Shown here in pieces: positions 37,939 through 45,691 of a stretch of DNA of 64,000 nt. The position numbers and the translations under genes were made by a program. The DNA lies in the NCBI RefSeq assembly GCF_900187885.1, contig NZ_FYEK01000020.1, forward strand, positions 1-64,000, in the 5' to 3' direction. Under the pieces are notes generated by a model, which searched no databases, was not told the DNA's origin, and saw nothing but the letters and a program-made list of their open reading frames with translations. Position 1 is the first letter of the stretch. Each line of letters begins with the position of its first letter. The stretch is from Thermoflexus hugenholtzii JAD2. GTDB taxonomy: Bacteria > Chloroflexota > Anaerolineae > Thermoflexales > Thermoflexaceae.

Positions 37939-38925
37939 ATGGTGATCACGGCCCGCCGGGGAGCGAATCGAGGGTTGCGGCCTGCCGACGTGCGGCGGGA
38001 TCTGCGGGGGATCGCCGATTTGCTGGCGGAGGCCTTCGCGGGGGAGCTGGATGAGGCGGGCTGGCGGATCCTGCGGGAGATGCGCTTCTGGGCGCGGTGG
38101 GGATGGCTGTTGCGCGCGCTGGAGTGGTTCCTCCCTCCCGGGGAGGCCTTCGCCCCTGGCTACGTCTGGGTGGAGGACGGCCGCATCGTGGGTTACACGA
38201 TGGTCCGCCGCCTCCGGCCGGGCTCAGGGGACTGGCTGATCGCCAATGTGGCAGTGGCGGAGGGGTTCCGGGGGAGGGGGATCGGCCGGGCCCTGGTCTC
38301 CGCGTGCCTGGAATACGCCCGGGCTTCCGGGGCCCGCCGGGCTGTCCTTCAGGTCCGGGCGGACAACACGCCTGCTCTCCAGCTATATCGGTCGCTGGGG
38401 TTTCAGGAGATCGGGCGGATCCAGCTTTGGCGGCGGGAGACGGGAGGGCATGCGGGACAGCTGGGAGCGGCCATCTTGGAGATCCCGGGATGCTGGGTGC
38501 GCCCCGCCCGGGCGGCGGAGCTTTCCCCCCTGATGGCGCATGTCGCGGCCTGGGAGAACCCGGCGATGCGCCTGTTTGAGCCCCTGGATCTCCTCCCGAC
38601 CGCTCTGGTTTGGGGACCTCTTCGGCCGTGCGGGAGGGGGCTCTGGGTGCTGGAGGCGGAGGATGGCAGGATGCTGGGCCTAGCGGCCTGGACGCGGCGG
38701 GAGGGCCGCTGGACGCTCCGGCCCTTCGTGGATCCTTCAGCGACGCCGCTGCAAGTCCAGTGGCTGGTGACCGCCGCTTTGCAGGAGGCTCCTCGGGGCC
38801 TCCCGCTCGTGGCCCTCACCGGCGGGGAGCCTGCTCTCTCCGCTGCTTTGCTGGCCGCTGGGTTCCAGCTGGCGCGTACGTTGATCGGCATGGGTTGCGA
38901 CCTGAGCGCAGCGTCCCCGCGTTGA
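37939..38925 (+). CDS. GNAT-family N-acetyltransferase (two GNAT-like halves)
   Basis: A 328-residue protein. The first half is a classic GNAT domain: GYVWVEDGRIVGYTMVRRLR, then NVAVAEGFRGRGIGRALVSA, the acetyl-CoA pyrophosphate loop, and NTPALQLYRSLGFQEIGRIQ. The second half (WVRPARAAELSPLMAHVAAW, LLGLAAWTRREGRWTLRPF) looks like a second, more diverged GNAT fold lacking the QxxGxG/A loop. It lies in one operon with the DUF2089, SHOCT-like and MFS genes. The substrate is unknown. Confidence 0.85.
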   Translation: MVITARRGANRGLRPADVRRDLRGIADLLAEAFAGELDEAGWRILREMRFWARWGWLLRALEWFLPPGEAFAPGYVWVEDGRIVGYTMVRRLRPGSGDWLIANVAVAEGFRGRGIGRALVSACLEYARASGARRAVLQVRADNTPALQLYRSLGFQEIGRIQLWRRETGGHAGQLGAAILEIPGCWVRPARAAELSPLMAHVAAWENPAMRLFEPLDLLPTALVWGPLRPCGRGLWVLEAEDGRMLGLAAWTRREGRWTLRPFVDPSATPLQVQWLVTAALQEAPRGLPLVALTGGEPALSAALLAAGFQLARTLIGMGCDLSAASPR

Positions 38926-38967
38926 TGGGAAAACGCCGCGCACGACCCTTTTCATCAGGAGGCACCG

Positions 38968-39336
38968 ATGACGCGGGATGTGGAGTGGCTGCGGATCCTG
39001 AAGATGATCGAAGCCGGGCAGATCACCGCCGAGCAGGGCCTGGAGCTGCTGCGGGCCCTCCAGGAGGCGGAGGAGGCGGAGGGCTCTCCTTTATCGACCG
39101 GCCGCTGGTTGCGCATCCGGGTCACCGATGTGGCCACCGGACGCCCCCGGGTGCATGTGAACGTCCCGCTGCGCCTGCTGGATCTGGGGCTGCGGATCGG
39201 TGAGCGGCTGGCGCCGGAGATCGCGGGGCTGGACCTCCAGAAGTGGCTCGAACAGCTGCGGGCGAGCGGCAGCGGGAAGCTGGTGGAGGTCCTGGACGAA
39301 GAGGAGGGCGAGCGCGTGGAGATCACCGTGGAGTGA
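38968..39336 (+). CDS. SHOCT-like domain protein (YvlB/LiaX N-terminal type)
   Basis: A 122-residue protein. The first 35 residues, EWLRILKMIEAGQITAEQGL then ELLRALQEAEEA, form the SHOCT-like helical hairpin found at the start of YvlB/LiaX-type proteins. The rest, WLRIRVTDVATGRPRVHVNV and LRLLDLGLRIGERLAPEI, matches the short domain that usually links it to a beta-helix (DUF4097), which is missing here. Pairing with a DUF2089 gene is also seen in envelope-stress operons of Firmicutes, so a related role is plausible. ATG 38968 follows ATCAGGAGGCACCG. Confidence 0.8.
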   Translation: MTRDVEWLRILKMIEAGQITAEQGLELLRALQEAEEAEGSPLSTGRWLRIRVTDVATGRPRVHVNVPLRLLDLGLRIGERLAPEIAGLDLQKWLEQLRASGSGKLVEVLDEEEGERVEITVE

Positions 39337-39366
39337 GCGCGAGGATCTCGTCTTGGGAGCGCTTCG

Positions 39367-40605
39367 ATGCGATCTCCGGACGGCATCTCGCGGGCCTTCT
39401 GGGCCGTCTGGATCGCGCACGCCCTCTCCCTGTTCGGGAGCATGCTGATCCAGTTCGCCCTGGTCTGGTGGATCGCCCGCACCACGGACTCCGCCACCGC
39501 CCTCTCCGTCGCCACATTGCTGATTCTCCTGCCGGGGGTCCTGCTGGGGCCGGTGATCGGTGCCTTAGTGGACCGCTGGGATCGCCGGGGGATCATGCTG
39601 GGGGCCGATGGGGGGATGGCGGCCATCACCCTCTTCCTGATCCTGCTTGCTCGGGCCGACATGTTGCATTTGGGCCCGATCTACGCGGCCCTGTTCCTCC
39701 GGTCCATCCTGGAAACCTTCCACTGGTCCGCCCTTCAGGCCTCAATCGCCCTGCTGGTCCCGGAGCGTTATCTCGCTCGCATCGCCGGGCTGAACCAGGC
39801 CTTGAGCGGGGCCCTGAATATGGTCGCTCCTCCCGCCGGGGCGCTCCTGCTGGGCCTCCTTCCCCTCCCGGGGGTGCTGCTCGTGGATGTAGTGACGGCG
39901 GCACTGGCGATGCTGGCCCTGGGGTTCGTGCGGATCCCTTATCCAGGGGGCTTCGGCCCGGCGCGGCCTGTGGGATGGCAAGAAATCCGGGAAGGCCTGG
40001 AGTATGTGCGGCGATGGTCAGGGGCGTTGATCCTGATGGGGATGGGGGCGCTGATCAACTTCCTGGTGAACCCGGCGTTTGCGCTGCTTCCGCTGCTGGT
40101 GATTCGGCATTTCCGGGGCGGCGCCCTGGAGCTGGGCGCTCTGGAATCCGCCTGGGGGGCTGGGATCATCAGCGGCGGGCTCCTTCTGGGCGCGTGGGGA
40201 GGCTTCCGTCGGCGCATTCACACCACCCTGGTCGGGCTGATCGGGATGGGGGCAGCGATCCTCTCGCTGGGGCTTCTTCCCGCCGGGGCCTTTCCGTTCG
40301 CGCTGGGTGTGATGTTCGTGGGAGGCCTGATGAACGTGCTGACCAACGGGCCGATCCTGGCCATCCTCCAGGCGGTGGTGCCACCTGCCCTGCAGGGTCG
40401 GGTGCTGACGGTGGTCTCCAGCGTCGTCGGTCTCATCTCTCCTCTGGGGATGGCCATCGCCGGGCCGGTGGCGGATGCCCTGGGCGTGCGCGTCTGGTTT
40501 GTGGCCGGAGGGCTGGCCTGCGCCCTGGCGGGGGGGATCGGCCTGGGGATCCCTTCCGTAGTGCAGATGGAGGAGCAGGCGCCGGCCGGGGTCGCTGAGC
40601 CATGA
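39367..40605 (+). CDS. MFS transporter (macrolide-efflux-like)
   Basis: A 412-residue membrane protein with about twelve helices. It begins GISRAFWAVWIAHALSLFGS and contains the loop GALVDRWDRRGIMLGADG, typical of MFS motif A in the MefA/Tet-like group, with RSILETFHWSALQASIALLV and LNQALSGALNMVAPPAGALL. Likely a proton-driven exporter; the substrate is unknown. It lies 30 bases after the SHOCT-like gene and appears to be the last of that operon. Confidence 0.87.
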   Translation: MRSPDGISRAFWAVWIAHALSLFGSMLIQFALVWWIARTTDSATALSVATLLILLPGVLLGPVIGALVDRWDRRGIMLGADGGMAAITLFLILLARADMLHLGPIYAALFLRSILETFHWSALQASIALLVPERYLARIAGLNQALSGALNMVAPPAGALLLGLLPLPGVLLVDVVTAALAMLALGFVRIPYPGGFGPARPVGWQEIREGLEYVRRWSGALILMGMGALINFLVNPAFALLPLLVIRHFRGGALELGALESAWGAGIISGGLLLGAWGGFRRRIHTTLVGLIGMGAAILSLGLLPAGAFPFALGVMFVGGLMNVLTNGPILAILQAVVPPALQGRVLTVVSSVVGLISPLGMAIAGPVADALGVRVWFVAGGLACALAGGIGLGIPSVVQMEEQAPAGVAEP

Positions 40606-40714
40606 GAGGTGGGGAAGGGAGATGCTCCCCCAGACCGGCCTTCCTTCGTGGTAGAGAAGCCACGCTGCGCCCGGCGTTGAAGCGGTATCCAGCGTTTCGG
40701 TAAGGAGGAGGACG

Positions 40715-41626
40715 ATGCCCTGGCGTTTCGGTGTTCAGCTCCTTCAGGCTCCGTTGCTCCTGGAGCTCCTGTGGCCCCCAGCGTCGGGCGTCCGGGGGGA
40801 GACCTGGGTGGATGCCGCAGAGCTGGCGGGGCGGATCGCGGATCGTGGGTTCCATCTGATCGAGCTGAACCCCGACCTTCAGGTGGTGCTCCCGGAGTCC
40901 TTCGCCCTCCCCGCGCTTCGCCGCTTGCAGGACCTGAAACAAGCGCGGGGCCTGCGCTACACGGTCCATCTTCCGCTCTGGACGCTGGATCCCTCCAGCC
41001 CGGTGGAGGGGATCCGTCGCGCTTCCGTGGATGTGCTGGTGGAAGCGGTGTTCCGTCTGGCCCCGCTGGAGCCGGAGGTCTATGTGCTTCACGGGGCGGG
41101 GCCCCTGGCTGCGGAGTTCTTCACGTTGCCGGGCCTTCCGGGAGGCCCCCGTTTGGCGCTCATGCGCCGGTTCCAGGAACAGGCGGCGCGCAGCATCGAG
41201 GAGCTGTTGCGACGCACCGGCCTGCCCTCCCGCTCCCTGGCCCTGGAGACGATCCAGTTCCCTCTGGAGCTCACCTTGGAGCTGGCGGAGGCGCTGGATC
41301 TCTCCATCTGCTTTGACACCGGCCATGTGATCTCCCGGCAGCCGGGCCCGGTGGGCTTCGGGGAGGCCCTGGCGCGTTGCCTCCCCCGCCTGGCGGAGGT
41401 GCACCTGCATGATGGCGATTATCGCGAGCGGCCTGATGGCTCTGTCGCCTGGGCCGATCATCTTCCCCTCGGGGAGGGAGCGGTCCCGGTGGGGGAGCTC
41501 TTCCGGGCCCTGGAGGCCCATGGGTTCGCCGGGCCGGTGATCTTCGAGCTGAGCCTGGATGCTGCTGAGGCCTCCCTGGCTTTCCTGAGGCAGGCGGGCC
41601 TGGCGGGATCGCCTTTCGAAGTGTGA
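40715..41626 (+). CDS. TIM-barrel sugar-phosphate isomerase/epimerase-like protein
   Basis: A 303-residue protein of the xylose-isomerase-like TIM-barrel superfamily. The likely metal ligands appear in order: LALETIQF (Glu), CFDTGHVIS (Asp/His), EVHLHDGDYRERPDG (His/Asp) and VIFELSLDAAE (Glu). The N terminus reads FGVQLLQAPLLLELLWPPAS. Members include sugar epimerases, endonuclease IV relatives and the cobamide phosphodiesterase CbiR. The last is a possible identity here, but I cannot confirm it from sequence alone. TAAGGAGGAGGACG precedes ATG 40715. Confidence 0.75.
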   Translation: MPWRFGVQLLQAPLLLELLWPPASGVRGETWVDAAELAGRIADRGFHLIELNPDLQVVLPESFALPALRRLQDLKQARGLRYTVHLPLWTLDPSSPVEGIRRASVDVLVEAVFRLAPLEPEVYVLHGAGPLAAEFFTLPGLPGGPRLALMRRFQEQAARSIEELLRRTGLPSRSLALETIQFPLELTLELAEALDLSICFDTGHVISRQPGPVGFGEALARCLPRLAEVHLHDGDYRERPDGSVAWADHLPLGEGAVPVGELFRALEAHGFAGPVIFELSLDAAEASLAFLRQAGLAGSPFEV

Positions 41627-41652
41627 GGCGTGGGGGAAGGATCCGTCAGGCC

Positions 41653-42780
41653 CTATGTGGGGGTTTCCACCTCGTCTTCCCCCGGCCCTTCCTCGGGGAT
41701 CTCTTGGGGGGCGAAGGCCCTCCCGTCCTGCAGCCACCACACCCCCCGCGCCCGAGCCATCCGCCGCGCCGGCGCCGTCAATTCCTTCGCCGCCACCACC
41801 GGGATCACCTCCGCCTCCAAAGCCCGGGCGAAGATAGCCGCCCGCTCCGCCGCCCGGGCCACGTCCTTCGTGGTCCCCTGCCAGGAAATCTCCACCGCCA
41901 GAACCACCCGGCGGTCCTCCCGCCGGTGGAAGCCCTCCACCAGCGCGTCCAGAGGGGCAGCCCGGTCGACCTCTTCTTCCGTGATGCGCCCAGCCGCCTC
42001 GGCCTCCTCCAGGATCTCCATCTTGCGCACATCGGGGACGACGATGGCCCGCCGCAGCAGGGGGCGGAAGAGGGCAGCAGGCTTTTCGGTGTAGAGGGCT
42101 TCCAGGCGCATCGACTTGAGCTGCCCCAGGTCCCGGCTGTGGTCCTCCTGGCGGCGCTCCACCCGGTCCACCCGCTCGGTCAGGATCCGGAGGGCCTCAG
42201 CCAGTTCGGCAAACCGACGATCGGTCTCGACCCGGTAGGCGGCGAACTCCTCGTAGTGACGGCGTTGGGCTTCGGCCAGCTCGGCGAAGCGACGATCGGT
42301 TTCGGCGCGGAACTCCAGGAACTCCTGGCGGTGAGCGGCGAAGGCCTCGGCCAGGCGCTGGAGGTTCTCCTCGGTGCGGCGCTGGGCCTCGGCCAGACCG
42401 AGCTGGGTCTGGGCCAGATTGCCCACGATCTCGCTTAGGTGATGAACAGTTTCAGTGAGGTGATGAACCGTCTCAGTCAGGTTACGGACCGCCGTGCTGA
42501 GCTCTTCGAGGCGGGCGTTGACCTGGGCCTGGTGGGCTAGGAACTCCTGACGGTGGTTCACAAAGGCCTCGCTCAGACGGCGAACGGCTTCCGCCAGCTC
42601 CGTGAACCGGCGTTCGGTTTCCGCCCGAAGCTGGGCCAGCTCGTCCCGCAGGTCTGCCAGCTCAGTGGGCATGCGGAGGACCTCCTCCGAGGCCAGCAGG
42701 GCCCAGAGGACCTTCCGCCATTCGGGGTGGGCCTGCAAGAGGGCGACCAGATCCCGCAGGTCTTCCGCCGTCAGTGCCAT
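41653..42780 (-). CDS. Long coiled-coil protein with C-terminal PD-(D/E)XK-like domain
   Basis: A 375-residue protein. Residues 40-240 are heptad-repeat coiled coil with recurring units RRFTELAEAVRRL, RRFAELAEAQRRH and RRFAELAEALRIL, plus NLTETVHHLTETVHHLSEIV. The last 130 residues (LEALYTEKPAALFRPLLRRA, DRRVVLAVEISWQG, AIFARALEAEVIPVVAAKEL) resemble the restriction-nuclease-like domain of DUF3782-type proteins, though the Lys of the D/E-X-K core is replaced (VEIS). GGAGG lies six bases before ATG 42780; GTG 42783 is too close. Such proteins occur in many copies in thermophiles and cyanobacteria; their role is unknown. Confidence 0.75.
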   Translation of the reverse strand: MALTAEDLRDLVALLQAHPEWRKVLWALLASEEVLRMPTELADLRDELAQLRAETERRFTELAEAVRRLSEAFVNHRQEFLAHQAQVNARLEELSTAVRNLTETVHHLTETVHHLSEIVGNLAQTQLGLAEAQRRTEENLQRLAEAFAAHRQEFLEFRAETDRRFAELAEAQRRHYEEFAAYRVETDRRFAELAEALRILTERVDRVERRQEDHSRDLGQLKSMRLEALYTEKPAALFRPLLRRAIVVPDVRKMEILEEAEAAGRITEEEVDRAAPLDALVEGFHRREDRRVVLAVEISWQGTTKDVARAAERAAIFARALEAEVIPVVAAKELTAPARRMARARGVWWLQDGRAFAPQEIPEEGPGEDEVETPT

Positions 42781-42802
42781 CACGTGCCTCCTTCAACGCG
42801 AT

Positions 42803-42811
42803 ATTGTAACA
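42803..42811 (-). promoter_or_regulatory. Extended -10 promoter for the coiled-coil gene
   Basis: On the minus strand TGTTACAAT is an extended -10 element (TG-N-TACAAT), 23 bases before the ATG. Transcription would start about seven bases on, leaving room for the AGGAGG ribosome site. Confidence 0.6.
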
Positions 42812-42879
42812 CAAAACAAGGGTTCGAAGACGGGTGTGAGATCCGTTGTGCGGATCGTCGTCCTCACCGACTCCGGGGC

Positions 42880-43377
42880 TCACTCTGCCATCCACCGCGG
42901 CTCGAAGGCGGCGGCCATCTCCCAGAAGAGGGCGATCTGGAGGATCGTGGTCATGTGCTCATAGGTGTGCTGGAGGGTCTTGGTAACGATCCAGGCCAGC
43001 GTCCGCGTTCCCCAGACCGTCCCCGACACCGGCCGGGTCCAGACCTCCGGCGGGAGGGGACGGGCCAGGGCGATGGTCTCCCGGCGGACGGCCTCCAGCT
43101 GCTCCAGCCAGCGGGCGGCGGGGATCTCCCGGGGCCAGGCGAGATCTTCATCCGGGACCTCGCCGGGAAGGAGGGGGCCTTGCAGGCCTAAGGCGTAGCG
43201 CATCTGGGGCAGGGCGATGTGGTGCTCATAGAACCAGAGGTGGTAAAGATGGCGACGCACGGACCACTCGCCCAGGGCGGGGGGAGGGCGGCGCGCCTCC
43301 CGCTCCGGGGGGACCTGGGCGAGGGCCCAGCGCAGGTCCTCCAGCGTGGAGTCCAGGCGTCGGAGCAGCGCGTCCAT
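42880..43377 (-). CDS. DinB-family protein
   Basis: A 165-residue four-helix protein of the DinB/YfiT superfamily. The metal-binding histidines are suggested by WSVRRHLYHLWFYEHHIAL near residue 45 and LQHTYEHMTTILQIALFWEM near residue 145. Related proteins include thiol-dependent transferases and damage-inducible proteins, but the substrate of this one is unknown. It starts ATG 43377 and has no obvious ribosome site. It lies 35 bases downstream of the Fe-S oxidoreductase gene on the same strand, so it could be co-transcribed. Confidence 0.75.
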   Translation of the reverse strand: MDALLRRLDSTLEDLRWALAQVPPEREARRPPPALGEWSVRRHLYHLWFYEHHIALPQMRYALGLQGPLLPGEVPDEDLAWPREIPAARWLEQLEAVRRETIALARPLPPEVWTRPVSGTVWGTRTLAWIVTKTLQHTYEHMTTILQIALFWEMAAAFEPRWMAE

Positions 43378-43412
43378 CGCGACGCCGTAAGCAGCGCTCG
43401 GGTTCCTTAGGA

Positions 43413-45422
43413 TTAGGGCTCGATCACGGCTTCGGCCAGGATCTCCGCCACATCCCGCACCGGGAGCCGCTCGGCGACGCCCCGGGTTTGGGCGGCGGAG
43501 GTCAGCATCAGCTGGCAGAAGGGGCAGGCCACCGCCACCGCCTCCGGGCTTGTCCCTATGGCCTCGTCGAGCCGCTGGAGGTGGATGGGACGGGCCTGAG
43601 GGGTGTCCATCCAGACCTGGGCCCCGCCGGCGCCGCAGCAGAACCCCCGCTCCCGGCTCCGGGCCATCTCCACCAGCTCGGTCCCGCTCCTCTGTAGTAG
43701 GTGCCGCGGCGCATCGAAGATCCCGTTGTAACGGCCCAGATAGCAGGAATCGTGGAAGGTGAGCCGCCGGGAGACAGGGCGCCGGGGCTGGAGGCGCCCT
43801 TCTTCCAGCAAGCGGGCCAGGAACTCCGTGTGGTGGACCACCTCGAAGCGCCCGCCGAACTGTGGGTATTCGTTCCGGAAGGTGTTATAGCAGTGCGGGC
43901 ACATGGTCAGCAAGGTGCGGAACTTATAAGCACGCAGGGTCTCCAGGATGGCCTCGGTGGCCGCCACATACATCGCCTCGTGGCCCGCGCGGCGGGCCCA
44001 CTCGGCCGTGCAGGTTTCTTCATCCCCCAGCACGGCGAAGTCCACCCCCGCGGCCTGGAGCAGGCGGGCAATGGCCCGGGCGGTGCGCTGGCCGCCGGGA
44101 TCGAAAGCCCCCGCGCAGCCCACCCAGAAGAGGACCTCCGCCTCCCCCTTCTCCGCCATCACCGGGACGTCCAGGCCCTTCGCCCATTCCAGGCGCGAGG
44201 TCCGTTGCCCCCATGGGTTGCCCGCCCGCTCCGTGTTGCGGAACGTGTTGGAGAGGGAGGCCGGGACATCCCCTTCCATCAGGGTCAGGTAGCGTCGCAT
44301 GCCCACGATGAGGTCCACGTGCTCGATCAGCACCGGGCATTCGTGAACACAGGCGTAGCAGGTGGTGCAGGCCCACAGGGCCTCGCGCGGGGTCACCGCC
44401 CCAGTTAGGACGATGCGTTCCTCATCCACCCGGATGGGGGCGAAGGGGTTCAAGGTGGGCGGCAGCAGGGCGTGGAGGGTGTTTCGCACGTCCAGCACCA
44501 CCTGCTTGGGGTTGAGGGGCGTCCCGGCGGCGTAGGCTGGGCAAGCCGCCTGACACCGGCCGCACTCGGTGCAGGCCTCCCCGTTGAGCAGCTGCACCCA
44601 GGTCAGATCCCGCAACGTCTCGATGCCCAGCCGTTCTGCTGTCTCCAGGTCCGGGATCGGCGTCAGGGCCCCGTTGGGCCGGTCCATGCGGGAGAAGAAC
44701 ACGTTGAGGGTGGAGGAGACGATGTGAACCAGGAAGCCCACCGGGATGAAGACGTAGGTGAGGCCGGCCAGGGCGGCGTGGAAGGCCCAGGTCGCCTGAT
44801 GGAGGGGACGCAGGAATTCTTCCCCCAGGCCCATGGCGATCCAGAGCTGGCCCAACCCCCATCCCATAAAGGAAGCGGGCCCCCAGGGCGGGCGCTGCAC
44901 GGCCATGCGGAAGGATTCCAGGAGCCAGCCGGTGATGATGAGGACGGCCAGCCAGGCCATGGCCAGATCGAAGCGGCGGCCGTAGCTCAGCTTGGGCGGG
45001 CGGGCAGCGTATCGACGCCATGCGAGGACTCCCATCCCGATCAGGGCGAGCAGGGTGAAGAGATCCAGCACGAACTCGTAGACCAGATAGATCTCCCCCC
45101 GCAGGAACTTGAACAGGTCCGCGTCGATGAAGGCCAGGGTGGTCCCGATGAAGAAGATCACGAATCCCCAGAACAGCGAGGCGTGGGAGAGGCCCCCAAC
45201 GGGGTCCCGAATCACCCGGCGCTGCCCCAGGACATAGATCAGGACCCGCTTCAGGCGCTCCGGAAGGCGATCGAAACGCATCTCCGGCCGGCCGACGGCC
45301 CACCAGATCCGAATGCGTCGATAAAAGGAAAGAAGGAAGATGGCCAGACAGAGGGCATGGAAGGCGTAGACGGCCGGCTGGGCCCATGCAGGCATGTTCC
45401 AGAGGTTGATCCGCTCGGGCAT
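43413..45422 (-). CDS. Membrane Fe-S oxidoreductase with CCG domains (HdrD/GlpC-like)
   Basis: A 669-residue protein that joins a membrane module of five to six helices (for example LIYVLGQRRVIRDPVGGLSH, EFVLDLFTLLALIGMGVLAW) to a soluble reductase. Two 4Fe-4S motifs, CTECGRCQAACP and CTTCYACVHECP, are followed by two cysteine-rich CCG domains (VLFWVGCAGAFDPGG...TMCPHCYNTF and HDSCYLGRYNG...RGFCCGAGGAQVWM). It resembles heterodisulfide-reductase subunits D/E fused, or the large membrane oxidoreductases often annotated as Fe-S-binding. Likely moves electrons between the quinone pool and a soluble donor such as a flavoprotein. No ETF gene is adjacent. Confidence 0.85.
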   Translation of the reverse strand: MPERINLWNMPAWAQPAVYAFHALCLAIFLLSFYRRIRIWWAVGRPEMRFDRLPERLKRVLIYVLGQRRVIRDPVGGLSHASLFWGFVIFFIGTTLAFIDADLFKFLRGEIYLVYEFVLDLFTLLALIGMGVLAWRRYAARPPKLSYGRRFDLAMAWLAVLIITGWLLESFRMAVQRPPWGPASFMGWGLGQLWIAMGLGEEFLRPLHQATWAFHAALAGLTYVFIPVGFLVHIVSSTLNVFFSRMDRPNGALTPIPDLETAERLGIETLRDLTWVQLLNGEACTECGRCQAACPAYAAGTPLNPKQVVLDVRNTLHALLPPTLNPFAPIRVDEERIVLTGAVTPREALWACTTCYACVHECPVLIEHVDLIVGMRRYLTLMEGDVPASLSNTFRNTERAGNPWGQRTSRLEWAKGLDVPVMAEKGEAEVLFWVGCAGAFDPGGQRTARAIARLLQAAGVDFAVLGDEETCTAEWARRAGHEAMYVAATEAILETLRAYKFRTLLTMCPHCYNTFRNEYPQFGGRFEVVHHTEFLARLLEEGRLQPRRPVSRRLTFHDSCYLGRYNGIFDAPRHLLQRSGTELVEMARSRERGFCCGAGGAQVWMDTPQARPIHLQRLDEAIGTSPEAVAVACPFCQLMLTSAAQTRGVAERLPVRDVAEILAEAVIEP

Positions 45423-45531
45423 CGCGACTCCCTCCCGCGGACGGGATCCATGCGGCGCTGGAGCGCGGTTTTGAGTTTAGCACAGAGGGTGTTCGGGAGA
45501 TGTTCAGATGGGGCAGTGGCGCGGGGATCGA

Positions 45532-45560
45532 TTGGACAGTATCGGAAGATCTGGTATAAA
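45532..45560 (+). promoter_or_regulatory. Promoter of the fluoride-riboswitch operon
   Basis: TTGGAC (45532-45537), a 17-base spacer and TATAAA (45555-45560, continuing AAT) give a near-consensus promoter. Transcription would begin around 45567, about 15 bases before the riboswitch. Confidence 0.75.
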
Positions 45561-45580
45561 ATAGAAACACAAGAATGAAT

Positions 45581-45649
45581 CCGGTGATGAGGCTCGCCGG
45601 GCGGGGGATCCCCGCGAACTGCCATGCGAGGCATGGCTGATAGCCTCTA
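45581..45649 (+). promoter_or_regulatory. Fluoride riboswitch (crcB motif)
   Basis: The conserved core is present in order: GGTGATGAGGCTCGCC, GAACTGCC, and GGCTGATAGCCTCTA, closely matching the Thermotoga fluoride aptamer. Helices: CCGGTG (45581-45586) with CGCCGG (45595-45600); GCCATGC (45621-45627) with GCATGGC (45631-45637); and long-range GAGGCT (45589-45594) with AGCCTC (45642-45647). An extra hairpin, GCGGGG/CCCCGC at 45601-45615, is inserted between the first two elements. Fluoride binding would hold AGCCTC and prevent the terminator, turning the genes downstream on. Confidence 0.92.
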
Positions 45650-45675
45650 TCCCGAAGCGGGATAGAGGCTTTTTT
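45642..45675 (+). terminator. Fluoride-controlled terminator
   Basis: AGCCTCTATCCCG (45642-45654) pairs perfectly with CGGGATAGAGGCT (45658-45670) around an AAG loop, then TTTTT. Its 5' arm is the same AGCCTC that closes the fluoride aptamer, so the two folds exclude each other. Confidence 0.92.
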
Positions 45676-45691
45676 GTTGGAGGGTGAGCGG

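Noticed and set aside
42180-42640. Regularly spaced near-identical blocks in the coiled-coil gene as a CRISPR-like array
   Set aside because: The blocks stay in the reading frame and encode heptad repeats; block and spacing lengths vary.
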